From: Oscillatoriales cyanobacterium
GTDB taxonomy: Bacteria > Cyanobacteriota > Cyanobacteriia > Cyanobacteriales > Microcoleaceae
DNA length: 64,000 nucleotides
Direction: 5' to 3'
NCBI GenBank assembly: GCA_004293365.1
Contig: RDYN01000022.1
Coordinates: forward strand, 24,103 to 88,102
Part shown: piece after piece, positions 18,308-26,955 of the stretch
Position numbering within the stretch: the stretch's first letter is position 1
Layout of the letters: every line of letters starts with the position of its first letter
Notes under the pieces: model-generated
The model's database searches: none
What the model saw: only the letters and a program-made list of their open reading frames with translations
Told to the model about the DNA's origin: nothing
Position numbers and translations under genes: made by a program

Positions 18308-19930
18308 ATGAAAACTCAACCAAGTCAAGACCGGATTATTATTTTCGATACGACTTTGCGGGACGGAGAACAATCTCCTGGTGCATCTCTAAATGTGGAT
18401 GAAAAGCTGACTATTGCCCGTCAGTTAGCGAGATTGGGTGTGGATGTGATTGAAGCGGGTTTCCCTTTCACCAGCACGGGAGATTTCGAGGCTGTCCAAA
18501 AAATAGCTCGGGCCGTCGGTACGGAAGATGGGCCGACAATTTGCGGTTTGGCAAGGGCGAGAAAGCCGGATATTAAAACAGCAGCAGAAGCACTGAAACC
18601 AGCCGTAAATGCTCGAATTCACACGTTTCTGGCAACGTCTGACATTCACTTGGAGTATAAGCTGAAAAAGACGCGGGCTGAGGTTCTGGAAATTGTACCG
18701 GAAATGGTGGCTTACGCTAAATCTTTTGTGGATGATGTGGAGTTTTCGCCGGAAGATGCTTGTCGTTCGGAACCGGAGTTTTTGTATCAGGTTCTGGAAC
18801 GGGCGATCGCAGCGGGTGCAACTACTGTTAATATTCCCGATACTGTCGGCTACACAACTCCGAGCGAGTTTGGGGCTTTGATTCGGGGAATTAAGGAAAA
18901 CGTGCCGAATATCGATCGCGCGATTATTTCGGTTCACGGTCACAATGACTTAGGATTGGCGGTTGCTAACTTTTTGGAAGCTGTAAAAAATGGCGCCCGA
19001 CAGTTGGAATGCACGATTAACGGGATTGGGGAACGGGCGGGAAATGCGGCGCTGGAAGAGTTGGTAATGGCGCTTTACGTGCGCCGCCAATATTATAATC
19101 CGTTCTTGGGCAGACCTGCGGATTCTGAGGAACCGCTGACCAATATTGACTCGCGCCAAATTTACAAAACATCCCGCTTGGTTTCCAATTTGACGGGGAT
19201 GTTGGTGCAGCCAAATAAGGCGATTGTCGGGGCTAATGCTTTCGCCCACGAGTCGGGAATTCACCAAGACGGGGTGCTGAAAAATAAGCGGACATACGAG
19301 ATTATGGACGCTGAGTCGATCGGCTTAACCGAAAATCAAATCGTACTCGGTAAATTGTCGGGGCGCCACGCTTTTCACACTCGCTTGAAAGAGTTGGGTT
19401 TTGAAATGGCCGACGACGAGTTAAATAAAGCTTTTGTCAAGTTTAAGGATTTGGCCGACAAGAAAAAAGAGATTACTGATTGGGATTTGGAGGCGATCGC
19501 CAACAACGAAGTCCACCAAGCGCCGGAACTTTTCCGGTTAGAATTGGTACAGGTTTCCTGCGGCGACAAATCGCGGCCGACAGCAACCGTTACGGTACGG
19601 AATCCGGCGGGGGAAGAATTGACCGATGCTGCGATCGGGACTGGCCCCGTAGATGCGATTTACAGGGCGATTAACCGGGTGGTAAATGTCCCGAACGAGT
19701 TGATCGAGTTTTCGGTACAGTCGGTGACAGGGGGCATAGATGCGATCGGCGAAGTAACAATTCGCTTGCGTCACGAAGGCAAAGTATTTTCCGGCCACTC
19801 CGCAAATACCGACATTATTGTAGCATCCGCAGAAGCATACATCAGCGCCTTAAATCGCCTGTACGTGTCATTGCAGCAAGAATCTGTCGCTGGAAATAAA
19901 TCGAAAGTGGCAACAGCAGCTCAGTCTTAA
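18308..19930 (+). CDS. leuA: 2-isopropylmalate synthase
   Basis: 540 residues, family length. The catalytic TIM barrel has [15 protein letters not shown], GADxxEAGFP-like [12 protein letters not shown], metal-binding [15 protein letters not shown] and the glycine motif [19 protein letters not shown]. The C-terminal regulatory domain (about 400-520) binds leucine in the family. It condenses acetyl-CoA with 2-oxoisovalerate, the first committed step of leucine synthesis. The upstream region shows no leader peptide that I can support. Confidence 0.97.
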   Translation: MKTQPSQDRIIIFDTTLRDGEQSPGASLNVDEKLTIARQLARLGVDVIEAGFPFTSTGDFEAVQKIARAVGTEDGPTICGLARARKPDIKTAAEALKPAVNARIHTFLATSDIHLEYKLKKTRAEVLEIVPEMVAYAKSFVDDVEFSPEDACRSEPEFLYQVLERAIAAGATTVNIPDTVGYTTPSEFGALIRGIKENVPNIDRAIISVHGHNDLGLAVANFLEAVKNGARQLECTINGIGERAGNAALEELVMALYVRRQYYNPFLGRPADSEEPLTNIDSRQIYKTSRLVSNLTGMLVQPNKAIVGANAFAHESGIHQDGVLKNKRTYEIMDAESIGLTENQIVLGKLSGRHAFHTRLKELGFEMADDELNKAFVKFKDLADKKKEITDWDLEAIANNEVHQAPELFRLELVQVSCGDKSRPTATVTVRNPAGEELTDAAIGTGPVDAIYRAINRVVNVPNELIEFSVQSVTGGIDAIGEVTIRLRHEGKVFSGHSANTDIIVASAEAYISALNRLYVSLQQESVAGNKSKVATAAQS

Positions 19931-20018
19931 ATTACCAATTCTTTACCAGTTTTCAGTTAATTTGTAGGGCGGGCCTTGCTCGCCCTACTGCTGTAAAAGT
20001 ACCGGGAGATGAGGAGAA

Positions 20019-20717
20019 ATGGGTAAATTTTCGGTGCATTTATTGTTGTCGATCGCAGCAATTTTGAGCTACGGTTTAGTTGGATTGCCAGATGCAGCTA
20101 AGGCTCAGAGCGAACCTCAACCTGCGGGACAGACTGTTACTGTAACTGAACCCAATCCAGTAGTCAAACCTACTGACTGGGCTTACATAACCTTAAAACT
20201 CGTAGCATCAAAATTCAACTGCCCCTCCACACCGGATCTTTCATCAACTTATTTTATATCTGGTGTAGAGATAACACGGTACGAATTTGCACAGGTTTTA
20301 TCGGAGTGTTTAGATAAAGTAAGTCAACTTCTACGCACACAGGAAATAACAAAAATCATCACCAAGCAAGACATAGCAGCTATACAAAAACTGCAAGAAG
20401 AATTTGAGGCTGAACTTTCTACCGTGGGAAAAGGTCTTCAGGGAATTATGTCACCGATATCCATTCAACCGAACGAGCCTATTTACAAACACCTACAGTT
20501 AATAATACAGGAATACGGCTGCGTTCCAGAAACGAGAAATAGCAGTTACGATCTTGGCAACACAGAATTGAAGGAAGCAGAATTCGTAGAAATTTTCAAC
20601 GGTTGTTTGCGGCGAGTTAATCAATTGGCGATATCTGGTACAAAACAGTGGACGCGAGCCGAATTAGAACCTCTGGCTAAACTGGAGAGTGAATTTTATT
20701 ACAGGCGTATTCGATAA
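20019..20717 (+). CDS. Secreted S-layer-homology (SLH)-like protein without barrel
   Basis: 232 residues with GAGGAGA before the ATG. A Sec signal peptide ends near AKAQS (about residue 30). Two SLH-like modules follow: PTDWAYITLKLVASKFNC with ITRYEFAQVLSECLDKVSQL, and a second with QLIIQEYGCVPET and FVEIFNGCLRRVNQL. From family knowledge this module precedes the beta-barrel in cyanobacterial iron-uptake porins and anchors them to peptidoglycan. Here there is no barrel, so it is a stand-alone periplasmic, probably cell-wall-binding protein. Confidence 0.8.
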   Translation: MGKFSVHLLLSIAAILSYGLVGLPDAAKAQSEPQPAGQTVTVTEPNPVVKPTDWAYITLKLVASKFNCPSTPDLSSTYFISGVEITRYEFAQVLSECLDKVSQLLRTQEITKIITKQDIAAIQKLQEEFEAELSTVGKGLQGIMSPISIQPNEPIYKHLQLIIQEYGCVPETRNSSYDLGNTELKEAEFVEIFNGCLRRVNQLAISGTKQWTRAELEPLAKLESEFYYRRIR

Positions 20718-20800
20718 TACAAAAATTTGCAGCCAGAAGACATGAATAAGTTGCCAACTAATTCCCGTCAATCAAACACACACAACAAATAGTCAATAAA

Positions 20801-21601
20801 ATGCAAGATGAAACCTTAAAAAAAGAGCGACAATTCCACGATGCTTGGGCATCTACCATAGATATAGATGGCATTCGAGTCAATGATTACTTTGAAGCTT
20901 GCACCGCCCCAGAAAATAGATTTATCCTCAAACAAATGGGCGATATTACGGGCAAACGCCTGTTAGATTTAGGCTGCGGCGCCGGAGAAAACAGCGTTTA
21001 TTTTGCTAAAAAAGGCGCGCATTGCGTCGCAGCAGACTATTCTCAGGGCATGGTAGAAGTTGCGCTGAAATTGGCAGAAAAAAACGGCGTCACCATAGAA
21101 GGTTGTACTGTCAATGCAATGGCGCTAGATTTCCCAGACAACAGTTTTGATATTGTTTACGCTTCTAATTTGCTGCACCATTTACCGGAACCAGAAAAGG
21201 CAATTCGCGAAATGCAGCGAGTGCTCAAACCGGGTGGCAAAGCTTGTTTTTGGGACCCGATGAAGCACAATCCGGTGATTAATGTTTACCGCAGGATGGC
21301 AACTGAGGTGCGGACTGAGGATGAAACTCCTTTGGATATTAATATTGTCAAGTTTGTCGAGTCTCTGTTTTCCGAGACGGCTTACGATACGTTTTGGCTG
21401 ACGGCGCTGTGGATTTTTTTGCGCTTTTATTTGATCGAAAAGGTGCATCCGAATGAGGAGCGTTATTGGAAGAAGATTATTATTGAACAGGAGAGATTGA
21501 AGCCGGAATACTCTCGGTTGGAAGGGTTGGATGGCTTTTTGAAGAAGTTGCCTTTGATGAAGCGGTTGGCTTGGAATTTGGCTGTGGTGGCAACGAAGTA
21601 A
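20801..21601 (+). CDS. Class I SAM-dependent methyltransferase
   Basis: 266 residues. Motif I is LLDLGCGAGENSVYFAKKGA, followed by ADYSQGMVEVA and, further on, FDIVYASNLLHHLPEPEKAI and VLKPGGKACFWDP. This is the Methyltransf_11/UbiE-like fold. The C-terminal 90 residues are hydrophobic and basic (FWLTALWIFLRFYLIEK), which may contact membrane or lipid substrates. Substrate unknown. Confidence 0.88.
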   Translation: MQDETLKKERQFHDAWASTIDIDGIRVNDYFEACTAPENRFILKQMGDITGKRLLDLGCGAGENSVYFAKKGAHCVAADYSQGMVEVALKLAEKNGVTIEGCTVNAMALDFPDNSFDIVYASNLLHHLPEPEKAIREMQRVLKPGGKACFWDPMKHNPVINVYRRMATEVRTEDETPLDINIVKFVESLFSETAYDTFWLTALWIFLRFYLIEKVHPNEERYWKKIIIEQERLKPEYSRLEGLDGFLKKLPLMKRLAWNLAVVATK

Positions 21602-21647
21602 TTAAAAGAAGTACAATAAGTCTAAGCATTTAATTAAGAGGCTAATT

Positions 21648-21965
21648 ATGCCAGAAACTATTACTGCTATCTACGAAAATGGGGTTTTTCGCCCGTTGAG
21701 TTCCGTGTCTTTCCAAGATGGGGAAACTGTGCTACTAAAAATAGTACCGGAAGTTCCGTCGGAAGAATTTCAGGGCGATCGCGAAAAAGCGATTAAGTTG
21801 ATGGATGTACGAGGATTGATGCGTTTGCCAAATAAGCAGGGTAAGCTCGATCGAGCAGAATTAGCACGCCGCGAACAGAAATGGCGCGAATTGATGAAAA
21901 AAATGGAACCGCTACCAGGTAAGCCTCTGTCAGAAATCATTATCGAGGATCGTGGCCCGTGGTAA
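21648..21965 (+). CDS. AF2212-like (DUF104-type) antitoxin
   Basis: 105 residues. The N-terminus ITAIYENGVFRPLSSVSFQD, then GETVLLKIVPE, is the defining DUF104/AF2212 antitoxin motif. The C-terminal helical, highly charged part is the probable toxin-binding region. It overlaps the downstream PIN-domain gene by 7 bases, the usual arrangement for a type II pair. Confidence 0.88.
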   Translation: MPETITAIYENGVFRPLSSVSFQDGETVLLKIVPEVPSEEFQGDREKAIKLMDVRGLMRLPNKQGKLDRAELARREQKWRELMKKMEPLPGKPLSEIIIEDRGPW

Positions 21966-22468
21966 ATGCTTATTTTTTCGATACTAGCGCTTTAGTCAAA
22001 CGGTACGTGCCTGAAATAGGCAGTGACTGGATTTTATCGATTACCGATCCTGCTACAAACAGCGATTTAGTTATTAGCCAGATTACTTGGGTGGAGTTAC
22101 ACAGCGCTTTTGCACGCCGTCTGCGGGATGGAAGTTTGTCTGCGGAGCGCTTTGATTTAATTGTGCAAAAAGTTAGGGAGGATTTTGAAAATGAATACCG
22201 AGTTATAGATGTCGATCCAACTGTGATAGAAACAGCCACCGAATTGGTGATGCAACATCCGCTGCGGGCTTATGATGCTGTACAGTTGGCGTCGGCTTTG
22301 CGCTTTCAATCTACTACTCTCCTTTCGCAGCCAGATACTCGACTGTTTTTTGTTTCGGCTGATAACAGGCTGCTGAATATTGCTCAGTCGGCTGGTTTGG
22401 CGATCGACAATCCTAATAATTATCCACAATCAAATGGTTTGATCGTTCGGACTTTAGTCCTCGGATAG
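21959..22468 (+). CDS. VapC-family PIN-domain toxin
   Basis: 169 residues from a GTG overlapping the antitoxin. PIN acidic residues: D in YFFDTSALVKRYV, E in TWVELHSAF, D in LRAYDAVQLASAL and D in FFVSADNRLLNIA. Predicted Mg-dependent RNase neutralised by the upstream antitoxin. The last residues (LIVRTLVLG) and the stop codon are encoded by the dispersed GGACTTTAGTCC repeat, so the native C-terminus was probably replaced by repeat sequence, though the catalytic core is complete. Confidence 0.88.
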   Translation: MVNAYFFDTSALVKRYVPEIGSDWILSITDPATNSDLVISQITWVELHSAFARRLRDGSLSAERFDLIVQKVREDFENEYRVIDVDPTVIETATELVMQHPLRAYDAVQLASALRFQSTTLLSQPDTRLFFVSADNRLLNIAQSAGLAIDNPNNYPQSNGLIVRTLVLG

Positions 22469-22500
22469 ATGCGGACTGAAGTCCTCACTACGAACCTATA
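22446..22500. repeat. GGACTTTAGTCC hairpin repeat overlapping the PIN-toxin 3' end
   Basis: Inverted halves (TTCGGACTTTAGTCCTC and GGACTGAAGTCCTCACTACGAA) form one member of a family seen at 24355, 25481, 34455, 36293 and 57079. The left half is translated as the toxin C-terminus. Confidence 0.8.
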
Positions 22501-22516
22501 TTGCTGGGGTGGTTAT

Positions 22517-23563
22517 CTAGAGGATTTCTTTCAAAGTTTTAAGTAATATTTGATTCTGTTCTTCTGTACCTATACTAATTCGCAATTTATCGTCCAATCG
22601 CGGCTGATTGAAGTATCGAATCAATATTCCCCGTTCTTTGAGTGTTTGATAAATTCTTTCTGCATCGCCGTTGGGCGGCCTGACTAACAAAAAGTTGGTT
22701 TGCGATCGCCAAACTTCAAAGCCTAATTCCTTGAAACTAACGGCTAGTTGGACTCGGTCAGCCTTGATTTTTTCGGCGTTGGCTGTTTTGTGGTCTGAAT
22801 CTGCGATCGCACCTGCCGCCACCGCATAAGCTATAGCATCCACATTGTAGCTGTCTTTGATTTTATTTAATTCAGCCAACAGTGCCGGATTTGCGATCGC
22901 AAAACCCAACCTCAATCCTGCTAGGGAATAACCTTTGGAAAGCGTTCTCAAAACTATAACATTACTGTAGTTTTTTGTCAATTCCAAAGCATTGTTTTCG
23001 GCAAAATCTACATAAGCTTCATCGATGACCAGAATGCCAGATAATTCTTGAGCAAGTTTCTCCAAATCTGCCACAGATATCGCTGTTCCCGAGGGACTGT
23101 TTGGCGAAGCTACAAATGTCACAGAACCTTTAGCTGCTATTAGCAAATCTACGGGTAATTTGTAGTCGTCTGGATAGGGAACTTCGACAAATTCTGCATC
23201 TTGAATTTCTGCCAGCGTGCGGTACAATACATAGGTAGGTGAGGGACAAACAACGGGTTTCCCAGGTTCGCCCGCAGCGCGAACTATCAAGTTTAATAAA
23301 TCATCGCTGCCGTTACCTACCAAAATCCAATCGTCAGGAACTCCCAAAGCTTTACTAGCAGCGATGCGGAAACTTTTGCCAGTTGGATCTGGATAGCGCC
23401 GCAGCATTTCTGGGTCTATTTCCTGAAGCACTTTTAAGGCTTTTGGAGAAGGCGGATAGGGATTTTCATTAGAATTTAGTTTAATGATTTTTGTGCCTAG
23501 TGGTGGCTGTTCCCCCGGTACGTAACCGGACATTTCGTGGATGCTTTGGCGAAAGTAGTTCAT
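22517..23563 (-). CDS. hisC: Histidinol-phosphate aminotransferase
   Basis: 348 residues, a class I/II PLP aminotransferase of HisC length. Key sites: LNSNENPYPPSPKAL (substrate entry), GNGSDDLLNLIVRA, VASPNSPSGT, the Asp in VIDEAYVDF and the PLP lysine in RTLSKGYSLAGLRLG. The C-terminal Arg-containing FLLVRPPNG and RISIGTEEQN are present. Converts histidinol phosphate and 2-oxoglutarate to imidazole-acetol phosphate and glutamate, in reverse of the biosynthetic direction as written. No other his genes adjoin, as is usual in cyanobacteria. Aromatic aminotransferase activity cannot be excluded. Confidence 0.92.
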   Translation of the reverse strand: MNYFRQSIHEMSGYVPGEQPPLGTKIIKLNSNENPYPPSPKALKVLQEIDPEMLRRYPDPTGKSFRIAASKALGVPDDWILVGNGSDDLLNLIVRAAGEPGKPVVCPSPTYVLYRTLAEIQDAEFVEVPYPDDYKLPVDLLIAAKGSVTFVASPNSPSGTAISVADLEKLAQELSGILVIDEAYVDFAENNALELTKNYSNVIVLRTLSKGYSLAGLRLGFAIANPALLAELNKIKDSYNVDAIAYAVAAGAIADSDHKTANAEKIKADRVQLAVSFKELGFEVWRSQTNFLLVRPPNGDAERIYQTLKERGILIRYFNQPRLDDKLRISIGTEEQNQILLKTLKEIL

Positions 23564-23636
23564 TTATTAATTGAGTTTTGTGGAACGGGCATCTTGCCCG
23601 TTCTCGATCGTGGTGCAAGATATTAAGTTAAACAAA

Positions 23637-24350
23637 TCATATCAAACAATTAGTGACAATCCGAGTTACACCCAAATCAATTAACTTTTGCATATCTTCT
23701 GGATCGTCCACCGTCCACGCCACAATGTCAACTCCTTGATTGCGGGTTTCTGCAATCAGTGCGGGGTTTTCCAGCAAAACGCGATACAGGCTGGTAATCA
23801 AGTTATCCTGATGGGCGACAGCTTGAGACAATTGAGTTTTGTACGCTTCTAGATTAGCAACAATATGTCCGATCGCCAAATCGCCATCTAGCCGCCGCAC
23901 TTGTTCCAGAAATTTGTCGCTAAACGAAGTAATAACGCATTTTTCTTTGATTCCTGCACCGTTCAAAGTATTGACAAAATCCGCGACTTCTGCCTCCGAC
24001 CATTCGCAGTGCGGCTTGACATCAAAGTAGAGAAATTTGTCAACATTCTTGAGGATTCCTAATGCTTCTTTCAAGGTAGGAATTTTTTCGTCGGAAAATT
24101 CATCGCTAAACCATTTACCGGCATTGAGTGTCTGCAAGTCTGAGAAGTTTGTTTCCCTGACTTTACCGGAAACTCGGGTGATTCTATCGAGGGTGGCGTC
24201 GTGGAAAACTACGGGCACGCTGTCGGCGGATAGCTGGATGTCAAATTCGATCGAACTAGCGCCACGGGCGATCGCCAGTTCAAATGCTGCTAAAGTGTTC
24301 TCAGGGGATCTCGCCGAAAATCCCCGATGTGCGATAATTTCTAAATTCAT
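23637..24350 (-). CDS. Glycerophosphodiester phosphodiesterase
   Basis: 237 residues, a GDPD TIM barrel. The N-terminal active site is IAHRGFSARSPENTLAAF (catalytic His and Arg-Gly), followed by IEFDIQLSADSVPVVFHDAT (metal-binding Glu and Asp, second His). Later strands end with VDIVAWTVDDPEDMQKLIDL. There is no signal peptide, so it is cytosolic (UgpQ-like). It hydrolyses glycerophosphodiesters to glycerol-3-phosphate and an alcohol. Confidence 0.93.
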   Translation of the reverse strand: MNLEIIAHRGFSARSPENTLAAFELAIARGASSIEFDIQLSADSVPVVFHDATLDRITRVSGKVRETNFSDLQTLNAGKWFSDEFSDEKIPTLKEALGILKNVDKFLYFDVKPHCEWSEAEVADFVNTLNGAGIKEKCVITSFSDKFLEQVRRLDGDLAIGHIVANLEAYKTQLSQAVAHQDNLITSLYRVLLENPALIAETRNQGVDIVAWTVDDPEDMQKLIDLGVTRIVTNCLI

Positions 24351-24354
24351 TCTT

Positions 24355-24467
24355 GGTAATAAGGACTTTAGTCCTAGTTTGTAGTAAGGACTTTAGTCCT
24401 AGTTTGTAGTAAGGACTTTAGTCCTTTGCACAAGTGTTAAGAGGACTGAAGTCCTCACTACGAACAG
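24355..24467. repeat. GGACTTTAGTCC repeat, three tandem half-units plus one inverted half
   Basis: Three copies of a unit containing AAGGACTTTAGTCCTAGTTT, then GAGGACTGAAGTCCTCACTA and CGAAC in inverted orientation. The right end overlaps the stop codon of the alpha/beta hydrolase gene. Confidence 0.85.
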
Positions 24468-25309
24468 CTATCTAAAAATTCTGCCACAGTTTGATTAAAA
24501 GTATCCGGTTGAGTCAAAAAACACCAGTGATTCCCCGGTACTTTGGCAATTGTCAGATTTTGCAAGTATGTTTTGTAGGGCTGCATTTGCCAATCCATGC
24601 GATTTACGCCTGTTTCCGGCTGTACGAACAAAGTTGGGATATCAATATTTTCCGTTAAACCGGCAACTTTCATCACTTCGGCAAAAATCTGATTTCTGGC
24701 GGGAATCACAAATTTACTTCCCCAACTTCCGTCTGATTTTTGTTCGATTTGGTTTTGGAATATCATTTGCTGCATTTCACTCCAACCAGCGTATTCTCCC
24801 GATTGTTTGGCGGCTGCTTCGGCTTGGGCTAAAGTTGCAAACGGGCCCATACATTTGAGACAGTCTAATTTTCGGTAAACTATTGGTAGACTGAGTTTCA
24901 TCACAGCGGGCAGCTTGGTGATGAAGATTGGGTCTACTAAAATCATACTCGAAATGCGATCGCCCTTCTGCCGCGCCCAAATTGGCGCTAATTTTCCAGT
25001 CCAAGAATGTCCGACTATGTGGGCATTTTTCCAGTTGAGGTGTGCCATCAAAGCTTCCAAATCTGCGATCGCCCTAGCAAAAGTATAACCCGTTTCCGGT
25101 TTCTCGCTTTCCCCGTGACCGCGCATATCTGGCGCTACAACATGATAGCGGTTCGACAAGTAATTCCCCAAGCTCGTCCAGACGACTGCACTATCTGCTA
25201 AACCGTGCAACAGCAGCAAACGCGGAACTTTTTCTGTCCCTGTTTGTGAGTTCCATTCTAAGTAGGAAAGTTCGATATCTGGTAATTTTAAGCTTTTGCG
25301 TGTAGGCAT
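24458..25309 (-). CDS. Alpha/beta-fold hydrolase
   Basis: Start set at the ATG at 25309 (MPTRKSLKLPDIELSYLEWN), because the earlier ATG at 25324 lies inside a dispersed repeat. About 283 residues. The oxyanion strand is RLLLLHGLADSAVVW, the nucleophile elbow is the region AHIVGHSWTGKLAP (GHSWTG), and the catalytic His is in KVPGNHWCFLTQPD. Predicted serine hydrolase of unknown substrate. The last codons (Cys-Ser) and stop TAG are supplied by the neighbouring GTTCGTAG repeat. Confidence 0.88.
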   Translation of the reverse strand: MPTRKSLKLPDIELSYLEWNSQTGTEKVPRLLLLHGLADSAVVWTSLGNYLSNRYHVVAPDMRGHGESEKPETGYTFARAIADLEALMAHLNWKNAHIVGHSWTGKLAPIWARQKGDRISSMILVDPIFITKLPAVMKLSLPIVYRKLDCLKCMGPFATLAQAEAAAKQSGEYAGWSEMQQMIFQNQIEQKSDGSWGSKFVIPARNQIFAEVMKVAGLTENIDIPTLFVQPETGVNRMDWQMQPYKTYLQNLTIAKVPGNHWCFLTQPDTFNQTVAEFLDSCS

Positions 25310-25315
25310 ATAGAA

Positions 25316-25364
25316 GTTCGGCAACGGATTTTTTAACGGATTTAACGGATGTAACGAATTTTAG
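25316..25364 (+). repeat. Dispersed GGATTTAACGGATG repeat, copy A (noncoding)
   Basis: Starts GAAGTTCGGCAACGGATTTT and contains three GGAT-type steps. Homologous copies are at 33455-33510 (inside an ABC transporter gene) and 53413-53463 (minus strand, inside a decarboxylase gene). Confidence 0.8.
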
Positions 25365-25480
25365 CTATCAAAAAGTAAAAATTTCAGGAATTAATGAGGT
25401 GAGAAACCCCCGAAAAGCCGGGTTTCTGAGGTCAAACGCGATATCATATCTAAAGAGAAGCCCCCTAATTAAAATAGGTT

Positions 25481-25612
25481 CGTAGTGAGGACTTTAGTCC
25501 GCATCCATCACCCAATCTCATATCCGAACAAAAACCCCATAAATAAAATAGGTTCGTAGTGAGGACTTTAGTCCGCATTTGGAGAGGAATAAAGTCCTCA
25601 CTACAAACCTTT
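25481..25612. repeat. GGACTTTAGTCC hairpin repeat cluster
   Basis: Two copies of a unit containing AATAGGTTCGTAGTGAGGAC plus TTTAGTCCGCAT, about 70 bases apart, followed by an inverted half AAAGTCCTCACTACAAACC. It fills the gap between the hydrolase and the phytase-like gene. Confidence 0.85.
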
Positions 25613-25664
25613 TGACTGTGACTAATTGACCGGAAATAATATTCTGATACCAAGCATCCGCACC

Positions 25665-26933
25665 CTAAAATTTCCCTTTTAAGCTAAACAAAAGAAACTG
25701 AGTTTTCTGCGCCTCATCAAAATTATCATCACTCACCAAAACCACACTTTGACTGCCGTCGGGCAACAGTGGGCCCAGAGTCATCCCCTCTAAATTGTAC
25801 AGCGGAATTCCCCGTTCGCTCAAGTCTAAAAGTAACTTTTTCCTCACAGGTTCAACCATTCCCATTTTTCCTTTAAAACTCTCGATTCTAGAAGTATCTG
25901 TAGCCGCCCCAACTGCTACCTGATAAATTTTAGCGCTGTATCCCGACAGTCCAAAAGAACGCTCTAAACTCAAAAAATGACCGCCCCCGACTGTTAATAA
26001 TTCGGTTAACCCGTTCAAAACAGTCATGGGAACTTGGTCTAATGTGTAAAGATTTTCCGAGACTAATTGCGGCGTTTTATCGACGATGATATAATGTAAA
26101 AGACGGACTTTGTTTGCTTTATCTGGGTCTAAATCTTGAATTAACGGTGCTGCTGTCGCTGTAAACAACCTAAACGGATCGAGACCGCCCGGGCTAAAGG
26201 TTTCTGGATCGATACTCAAGGATTCAAAACCTAAACTTTTCTGGACTCCTTGCTGCTGTTGTTCATCGTTGGTATCGGGGATGTAACGCTTGGGAATTGG
26301 CAAATTTCCTCGCATTTTCCCGGTGGCCAGGTCAAACTCTCCGATAAAAGGATTGCGGCCTTCGCTGGCTACAAATACTGAATTCCGTGGAGACAGGGCG
26401 ATACCTTCGGGATTGATGGAACCCCAAAGGAAGGTTTCACCGTCTGCTTTTTTGAGGGATGTAACGCCTTCAACAGAAACTTTTTCGAGGCTAATATTGG
26501 CTGGATCGCTGGATGTGAGGTCGAGTCGGAGACTGTAAAATCTGGCTTCTCCGTTTTCGCTTTTGTCGTCGGAAAGGGCGTAAAAACGATAAGCTTTGGA
26601 AGTGACGCCGCTAATACCTTTGGGGTCGTAGGTGATTCCCGACAAACCGCCGACTGGTACTCCTTCAAAGTTAATTTTTGGCAATTGGTACTCGCCCAAA
26701 AAGTTCAGAGATATTTCAGGAAAAGAGCGATCTCTGGCAACGGCGGGAGGGGCGGCGCAAGCTGTGCATACAGTTAGGAAAATTAGAGCTAAACTGAATA
26801 GGCGCAAAATGCGTTGGCGAAGCCCTCGAAGAGGATCGCCCAAAGCCTGTAAATTCCAATAATTGCTCAGTGCGGTAAGTTGTATTTTGTTGCTCTTGTT
26901 GAACAGTTGGCTTGTGTGCCATCTTTGTGACAT
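25665..26933 (-). CDS. Secreted phytase-like/esterase-like protein
   Basis: 422 residues. After an atypically long N-region, a hydrophobic signal LRLFSLALIFLTVCTACAAP (about 42-61) with lipobox-like TAC suggests export or a lipoprotein. The remainder matches the esterase-like-activity-of-phytase family: GGLSGITYDP, FYALSDDKSENGEARFYSL, INPEGIALSP, FVASEGRNPFIGEFD and NLEGMTLGP. The first about 35 residues include sequence resembling an interspersed repeat (ALGDPLRGLRQRIL), so the true start may be internal. Predicted periplasmic phosphoesterase-type beta-propeller; substrate unproven. Confidence 0.85.
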   Translation of the reverse strand: MSQRWHTSQLFNKSNKIQLTALSNYWNLQALGDPLRGLRQRILRLFSLALIFLTVCTACAAPPAVARDRSFPEISLNFLGEYQLPKINFEGVPVGGLSGITYDPKGISGVTSKAYRFYALSDDKSENGEARFYSLRLDLTSSDPANISLEKVSVEGVTSLKKADGETFLWGSINPEGIALSPRNSVFVASEGRNPFIGEFDLATGKMRGNLPIPKRYIPDTNDEQQQQGVQKSLGFESLSIDPETFSPGGLDPFRLFTATAAPLIQDLDPDKANKVRLLHYIIVDKTPQLVSENLYTLDQVPMTVLNGLTELLTVGGGHFLSLERSFGLSGYSAKIYQVAVGAATDTSRIESFKGKMGMVEPVRKKLLLDLSERGIPLYNLEGMTLGPLLPDGSQSVVLVSDDNFDEAQKTQFLLFSLKGKF

Positions 26934-26955
26934 AATTTATACCGTTTTGTTAAAT

